NCBI GenBank assembly: GCA_964436235.1
Contig: CAYTCW010000001.1
Span: forward strand, 1-64,000
Length of the DNA stretch: 64,000 nucleotides
Source of the DNA: UBA9980 sp964436235
GTDB lineage: Bacteria > Muiribacteriota > UBA9980
Direction of reading: 5' to 3'
How positions within the stretch are numbered: position 1 is the stretch's first letter; every line of letters starts with the position of its first letter. The translations under genes and the position numbers were made by a program. Under the pieces are notes generated by a model that made no database searches, had not been told where the DNA came from, and saw only the letters and a program-made list of their open reading frames with translations. This document shows positions 60,015-64,000 of this stretch, one piece after another.

Positions 60015-60043
60015 ATTATACAAAATAGAACGGGTGTTGTCAA
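60015..60043 (-). promoter_or_regulatory. Consensus promoter giving a leaderless mRNA
   Basis: On the minus strand TTGACA (60043-60038), 17 nt, TATAAT (60020-60015), both perfect. Only 6 nt separate the -10 from the A of the ATG at 60008, so transcription should start at or next to the start codon. Confidence 0.85.
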
Positions 60044-60071
60044 AATTATTTTTTGTTTTAACCCGAATCGT

Positions 60072-61061
60072 ATGCGTTCAATAATAAAATTTGAGGTGAT
60101 GACAGTTAAAATCGATCAAACGGTTAAAAATACTCTTAATAATATTTTCGCAAGTATTTTCAAAAATATCGCTGAAAAGAAAGTTTTAGTACCGTTAATT
60201 TCTATTATTACGGTTTTTGCGTTCGTTTTTTTTAGCGCCGCATTTTTTTCTACGGTTTCAGCTCAGAATGTTCTGCCGTCTGAAGAGCAAACCGGCCGGG
60301 GCAAAGAAAAACCCCCGAATAAATACTCGTGGCTTCAAACTTACGAAGTAAAAAATTCGATCGCCGAAAGAATTTCTCCGCCGGAAGGTTTTGTGCGCTC
60401 TGCCTCGCCCGCGGGCGGTTTTGAAGACTGGCTTCGCGGGCTGCCGCTTAAAAATGGCAGGCCGCCGGTTTATCTTTATAATAAAAAATTAAAAAATAAT
60501 CAGGGCGCGCATTTCGCGGTAGTAGATATCGATTGCGGCACGCGCGATTTGCAGCAGTGCGCCGACGCGGTGATGCGGCTTTGCGCTGAATATTTTTTTT
60601 CTAAGGGCGATATCGAATCCATTAAATTCGATACGGGCAGCGCGAAGGCGGTTTCGTTCAAAGGCTGGCTCAAAAGGAACGCCGGCGCAAAAAGCGTTTC
60701 AAAATCGTCCGATTACAACAATTTTGGCAAATATATGACGCATATATTCGCCTATGCGGGCACTCACTCGCTTGCCGGCTCGCTGAAGAAAGTCAGCAAC
60801 CCGGCCGATATTAAAACAGGCGATATTTTCATTAAGGGAGGCTTTCCCGGTCATGCCGTACTCGTTGTCGATGTCGCGGTAAATAAAAAAAGCGGCCGCA
60901 AAGTTTTTTTGCTGCTTCAAAGTTATATGCCGGCTCAGGACATGCATATTTTAATCAATCCGAACGATAAAAATTTAAGCCCCTGGTATCATTCCGATTT
61001 CGGAGATACGCTCGAAACGCCTGAATGGAATTTTACGCGCGGACAACTTATGAGGTTTTAA
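60072..61061 (+). CDS. DUF4846 family exported protein
   Basis: 329 residues with an N-terminal membrane or signal segment (LVPLISIITVFAFVFFSAAFF, ending near VSAQ). The body matches DUF4846 by its pattern: YLYNKKLKNNQGAHFAVVDID, QQCADAVMRLCAEYFFS and the C-terminal IKTGDIFIKGGFPGHAVLVVDVA. The last recalls the catalytic His segment of NlpC/CHAP-like peptidases, though no role is proven. The start is uncertain. The ATG at 60072 lacks a ribosome binding site, and the ATG at 60099 has GAGG only 2 nt away. It is divergent from the phospholipase gene and next to tadA. Confidence 0.82.
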   Translation: MRSIIKFEVMTVKIDQTVKNTLNNIFASIFKNIAEKKVLVPLISIITVFAFVFFSAAFFSTVSAQNVLPSEEQTGRGKEKPPNKYSWLQTYEVKNSIAERISPPEGFVRSASPAGGFEDWLRGLPLKNGRPPVYLYNKKLKNNQGAHFAVVDIDCGTRDLQQCADAVMRLCAEYFFSKGDIESIKFDTGSAKAVSFKGWLKRNAGAKSVSKSSDYNNFGKYMTHIFAYAGTHSLAGSLKKVSNPADIKTGDIFIKGGFPGHAVLVVDVAVNKKSGRKVFLLLQSYMPAQDMHILINPNDKNLSPWYHSDFGDTLETPEWNFTRGQLMRF

Positions 61062-61063
61062 AT

Positions 61064-61558
61064 ATGAGCGTTATCGACTTTTCTAAGTTAAACCCGGACG
61101 AAGCCTCGCGCCGCGAATTTTATATGCGTGAGGCGTTGAAAGAAGCGCTGCTATGCTTGCAAACCGGCGACGTGCCGATCGGCGCGGTCGCCGTTTACGA
61201 TGATAAAATCATAGGCCGCGGCAGGAATTGCCGCGAAAAAAAACGCTCGCCTTTATGGCACGCTGAAATGGAGGCGTGCGAGGCTGCCGCGGCTTTTCTC
61301 GGCTGCTGGAACCTCGCCGGAGTCTGTCTATATGTCACCAAAGAACCATGCGTTATGTGCGCCGGTCTTATAGTTCAAGCGCGAATAACCGAATGCGTAT
61401 TTGCGGTACGCGATACCAAAGGCGGCGGCTGCGGCGGAAATATGCAGATTGCTTCGAATCCCGCGCTAAATCATCGTGCCCGTCTTATCTGCGGGGTTTT
61501 AGAAGCGGAATGCCTCGAGCCGATACGGAGTTTTTTTCAAAATAAACGCAAAAAATAA
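61064..61558 (+). CDS. tadA: tRNA adenosine(34) deaminase TadA
   Basis: TadA converts A34 of tRNA-Arg(ACG) to inosine. The catalytic zinc site is complete: His66-Ala-Glu68 (HAEME) and Cys96/Cys99 in PCVMC. PIGAVAVYD and the C-terminal GGGCGG...NHRARLICGVLEAE also fit. The 164-residue length is normal. The start at 61064 follows GAGG by 8 nt, and only 2 nt separate it from the previous stop. A tRNA-Arg(ACG) gene lies 250 nt downstream. The next promoter overlaps its stop codon. Confidence 0.95.
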   Translation: MSVIDFSKLNPDEASRREFYMREALKEALLCLQTGDVPIGAVAVYDDKIIGRGRNCREKKRSPLWHAEMEACEAAAAFLGCWNLAGVCLYVTKEPCVMCAGLIVQARITECVFAVRDTKGGGCGGNMQIASNPALNHRARLICGVLEAECLEPIRSFFQNKRKK

Positions 61559-61587
61559 TTGACATCACCGTTAAATTGTGGTATAAT
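61559..61587 (+). promoter_or_regulatory. Consensus promoter of the tRNA cluster
   Basis: TTGACA (61559-61564), 17 nt, TATAAT (61582-61587), with TGG before the -10 (extended element). The predicted start is near 61594, 7 nt before the first tRNA. Confidence 0.9.
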
Positions 61588-61600
61588 ACTTATGTTATGT

Positions 61601-61682
61601 GGAGGAATCGCCTAATGGTATGGCAGCAGACTTGAAATCTGCCGCGGGCAACCGTGTGAGAGTTCGAATCCCTCTTCCTCCG
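61601..61682 (+). tRNA. tRNA-Ser(UGA)
   Basis: The acceptor GGAGGAA pairs with TTCCTCC, with discriminator G. The anticodon loop CTTGAAA carries TGA on a GCAGA/TCTGC stem. The long variable arm CGCGG/CCGTG identifies a class II tRNA. The T-loop is TTCGAAT, and the T-stem has one A-C mismatch. CCA is not encoded. Confidence 0.93.
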
Positions 61683-61691
61683 CTTTTACAT

Positions 61692-61779
61692 GGAGAGATG
61701 GCCGAGGGGCCGAAGGCGCGCGCCTGCTAAGTGCGTATACGCCAAAAGCGTATCGAGGGTTCGAATCCCTCTCTCTTCG
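61692..61779 (+). tRNA. tRNA-Ser(GCU)
   Basis: The acceptor GGAGAGA pairs with TCTCTTC (one G-U), with discriminator G. The anticodon loop CTGCTAA gives GCT. The variable arm ATACGC/GCGTAT is long, and the T-arm GAGGG-TTCGAAT-CCCTC is perfect. CCA is not encoded. Confidence 0.94.
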
Positions 61780-61803
61780 TTTAATAATCGTATATTAAAT
61801 TAT

Positions 61804-61876
61804 GTGCCTGTAGCTCAATGGATAGAGCGTCGGACTACGGATCCGCAGGTTGGTGGTTCAACTCCACTCAGGCACA
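61804..61876 (+). tRNA. tRNA-Arg(ACG)
   Basis: The acceptor GTGCCTG pairs with CAGGCAC, with discriminator A. The anticodon loop CTACGGA gives ACG on a CGGA/TCCG-type stem. The T-loop is TTCAACT. A34 must be deaminated to inosine by TadA, encoded just upstream. CCA is not encoded. Confidence 0.95.
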
Positions 61877-61890
61877 TTTCAATAACCTTT

Positions 61891-61919
61891 AAAAGGGCGT
61901 ATTTATAATGCGCCCTTTT
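61891..61919 (+). terminator. Terminator of the tRNA cluster
   Basis: AAAAGGGCG (61891-61899) pairs with CGCCCTTTT (61911-61919) across an 11-nt loop. The right arm ends in T residues. Confidence 0.85.
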
Positions 61920-61955
61920 ATATTATGGTCGGAGTTTTATAAAGGCGGCATATAT

Positions 61956-64000
61956 TTGGTAAAATTCGCTTTGAAATATAAATTCATACTCTGGATCGCC
62001 TTTCTTGTCACTTTTATCATCGTTACAGCATCTTCCTTTTCGCTATATCATGTCAAGCGCATATTAACCGCGGGCCTCGAAACGCCGGGAATCAGTATGG
62101 CAGCGGCTCTTGCTTCGATGCTGCCGGCCGCCTTTAATAATAAATCGGGCGAAGAACTTTCAAGCCTGGCGGAGCATATAGTTAAAGCCAGCTCCAATAT
62201 TATCGAAATAACGGTTTACGATACGAACTGGATCTGCGCCGCCCATGCCAAAAAAGGCGGCGGGCCTTCGCTTATAGGAAAAGCTCTTGCGAGGGCCGAC
62301 AGGGTCAAATATATCAACGCCAAAACGGCTTCCCGCATAAATGAAGAACCCGCCGAAGATTACGCCGAATTCGCTTCGCTCATAAATTCAGGCGGAACCC
62401 GTTTCGGCTGCGTGTCCATAAAATATGCGACGGTTAATTACAATAATGAAATCAAAACGGCCATTAATTTTATTATCGCGCTTTCATTGATATCCCTTTT
62501 TGCGGGCATAGCGTTTTCCGTGCTCATGGCCAATTTTATAACCAGAAAACTTAAAATCCTTATAGAACGAGTCGAGCGCGTTGCCCGCGGCGATTATTCG
62601 AAACAGGCGGAAATCGAGTCGAGCGATGAAATCGGACTGCTGTCGGCGCGATTTAACGAAATGACGCAGGGGCTCCTCGAAAAAACCAGGATAATGCGTT
62701 TCGTTCCGGAAACGCTTACCAGCGCAGTTAAAAACGACAGCGATTTTTTTAATCAAAGCGGCATTGAAAGAAAAGTTACGGTTTTATTTATCGATATCCG
62801 TAATTTTACGGGCATGTCCGAATCGAACCCGCCCGATGAAATGATTAAAATGTTAAATGGCTATCTTGAAGCCATGACGGATGTTATCAAACGCAATAAC
62901 GGTGTGGTGGATAAATTCATCGGCGATGCGATCATGGCCGTTTTTTATCCCGGCGATAATCTCGATGATGAAATAAGGGCCGTCACCTGCGCGATTCAGA
63001 TGAACGAGGCGCTGTGGCACTTCAATCACGCCCGCGAAACCTCCGGTTCTTTTAAAATTCAGATCGGCGTGGGAATTAATACCGGTAAAGTAATAGCCGG
63101 CATGATCGGCTCGAATTCGGGCCGTCTTGATTATACGGTCATAGGCGATACGGTTAATACGGCCTCGCGCTTAGAAGGTCTTTCTAAAGAAGGAAAATAT
63201 ACGAAAATAGTGGTCTCCGAAACTACTTACGAGGCCGTTAAAAATATCTTCGACGCGGAGCTTATGCCGCCGATGGAAGTTAAAGGAAAAAAAGAGATCG
63301 TTAAATTATACGAAATTATAGGTTTAAAAGATATAGATAAACTTATTGCAGGATTGGAATCGCCCGACGACAGGCGCCGTTATGATGCGGTTAGCATGAT
63401 AGGGCTTACCGGGCGGCCTGAGTTAATTAAAAATATACTGCCAATGATAAACGATTCATCTCATTTAGTTAAAATGGCATCGGTTTCGGCGCTCAAAAAT
63501 CTTATGCTGATGGATTTCGAGTTAGTTAAATTGCTTTTCAGCGTTCTGGAGTCTGAAACTAATACTCACGTAATATCTAATTTCGTTCTGGAGATAGGGT
63601 TGATAGGAGAAGATGAAGACCGTAAAAAACTTCTTGAATATATCGATCACGACGATTCGCGGGTAAGGGCTAACGCTATAGAATCCATAGGCTATATTAA
63701 AGATAAAAGTTTTATAACCGGCGTTTTGGAAAAAAAACTTTCTGATTCAAATAACCGTAACCGCGCAAACGCCGCCATACGCCTTTATCAGCTCGGCGAA
63801 ATTTCCGGCGTTAAGGCGCTTATCGAAATGTGCGATGACGGCTCTAATTATTTGATGCGCGCTTCGGGCGCCTACGGCATAGGCGAAATAACTTCGAAGG
63901 AGCAGGCGCGCGTTATCGCCGAAAAAATCGGGAATGTAAACGATTTTTTTTCCGGCGGACGGCTCGCTCTTCTTGAAACGGCCCGGCTGAAGCTCGAAGC
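61956..64000 (+). CDS. Membrane adenylate cyclase with HAMP and HEAT-like C-terminus (partial)
   Basis: It starts at TTG 61956, 7 nt behind AAAGGCGG, and runs off the window with no stop (681 codons seen). TM1 is FILWIAFLVTFIIVTASSF. An extracytoplasmic sensor of about 125 residues follows, then TM2 near 62460-62540 and a HAMP domain. The class III cyclase domain has metal Asp residues in LFIDIRNFTG and FIGDAIMAVF. Adenine-specifying Lys (VVDKFIGD) and Asp (VIGDTVNTASR), and the Asn/Arg pair in NTASR, predict ATP as substrate. From about 63340 the protein becomes HEAT/PBS-lyase-like repeats. Confidence 0.9.
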   Translation, partial: MVKFALKYKFILWIAFLVTFIIVTASSFSLYHVKRILTAGLETPGISMAAALASMLPAAFNNKSGEELSSLAEHIVKASSNIIEITVYDTNWICAAHAKKGGGPSLIGKALARADRVKYINAKTASRINEEPAEDYAEFASLINSGGTRFGCVSIKYATVNYNNEIKTAINFIIALSLISLFAGIAFSVLMANFITRKLKILIERVERVARGDYSKQAEIESSDEIGLLSARFNEMTQGLLEKTRIMRFVPETLTSAVKNDSDFFNQSGIERKVTVLFIDIRNFTGMSESNPPDEMIKMLNGYLEAMTDVIKRNNGVVDKFIGDAIMAVFYPGDNLDDEIRAVTCAIQMNEALWHFNHARETSGSFKIQIGVGINTGKVIAGMIGSNSGRLDYTVIGDTVNTASRLEGLSKEGKYTKIVVSETTYEAVKNIFDAELMPPMEVKGKKEIVKLYEIIGLKDIDKLIAGLESPDDRRRYDAVSMIGLTGRPELIKNILPMINDSSHLVKMASVSALKNLMLMDFELVKLLFSVLESETNTHVISNFVLEIGLIGEDEDRKKLLEYIDHDDSRVRANAIESIGYIKDKSFITGVLEKKLSDSNNRNRANAAIRLYQLGEISGVKALIEMCDDGSNYLMRASGAYGIGEITSKEQARVIAEKIGNVNDFFSGGRLALLETARLKLE

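Overview
The window comes from a flagellated bacterium of moderate G+C content, and runs of exactly 100 N show a draft, probably metagenomic, assembly. Strong GGAGG Shine-Dalgarno sites precede most genes. The sequence does not let me name a phylum. The order fliK-flgD-flgE-flbD-fliL-fliM-fliN(Y)-fliO-fliP-fliQ-fliR-flhB-flhA resembles Firmicutes and other deep-branching flagellates. Four-cysteine versions of S4, S14 and L24, a cysteine-containing L36 and a zinc-lid adenylate kinase are all present. None of the three tRNA genes encodes its CCA end.

Region 1 (1-16.5 kb, + strand) is the ribosomal superoperon: the end of tuf, then S10-spc-alpha with secY, adk, map, infA, rpmJ and rpoA in the usual order, ending in rplQ. 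Internal promoters are visible before rpsS and rpmJ. Region 2 (16.6-23.2 kb, +) holds an ECF transporter energising module (ecfA1-ecfA2-ecfT), long-form hpf behind a consensus promoter, a PtsN-like EIIA gene, and secA behind a leader of mutually exclusive hairpins. Region 3 (23.2-35.5 kb) is rich in TPR proteins: two secreted ones in tandem, an L,D-transpeptidase, a lone GspG-like pseudopilin, an NtrB/NtrC-type histidine kinase and sigma-54 activator pair, a 14-repeat cytoplasmic TPR protein, and an opposite-strand secreted protein of unknown function.

Region 4 (35.5-55.6 kb, - strand) is one long flagellar locus. Transcription runs from fliK through flgD, a TIGR02530-type protein, flgE, flbD, two fliL genes, fliM, fliN/Y, fliO, fliP, fliQ, fliR, flhB, flhA, flhG and flhF, then a carboxypeptidase-regulatory-like protein and a PIN-PhoH ATPase. 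It supplies rod/hook assembly proteins, the C-ring switch, the export gate and the FlhF/FlhG placement pair. Flagellin, motA/B and basal-body rod genes are absent from the window. Sigma-70-type promoters are visible before flbD, fliP and flhG.

Region 5 (55.9-64 kb) has a SnoaL-like gene under an operator-overlapped promoter, a DUF2225 protein, a secreted zinc-dependent phospholipase C-like protein that appears to be made from a leaderless mRNA, a DUF4846 protein, tadA, three tRNA genes including tRNA-Arg(ACG), the TadA substrate, and the start of a membrane adenylate cyclase with HAMP and HEAT-like segments.

Three 100-N gaps interrupt secA, the fliR/flhB junction and the fliM linker. Homology indicates that more than 100 nt is missing in the first two. 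I saw no CRISPR array, insertion sequence, integrase, prophage or defence system. The most interesting non-coding signals are the secA leader, the leaderless or near-leaderless promoters, and the operator palindrome at 56449-56470. The most interesting coding oddity is the FliN/FliY protein, which carries two separate EIDA[L/I]L-type motifs and a PPQQQM repeat linker.
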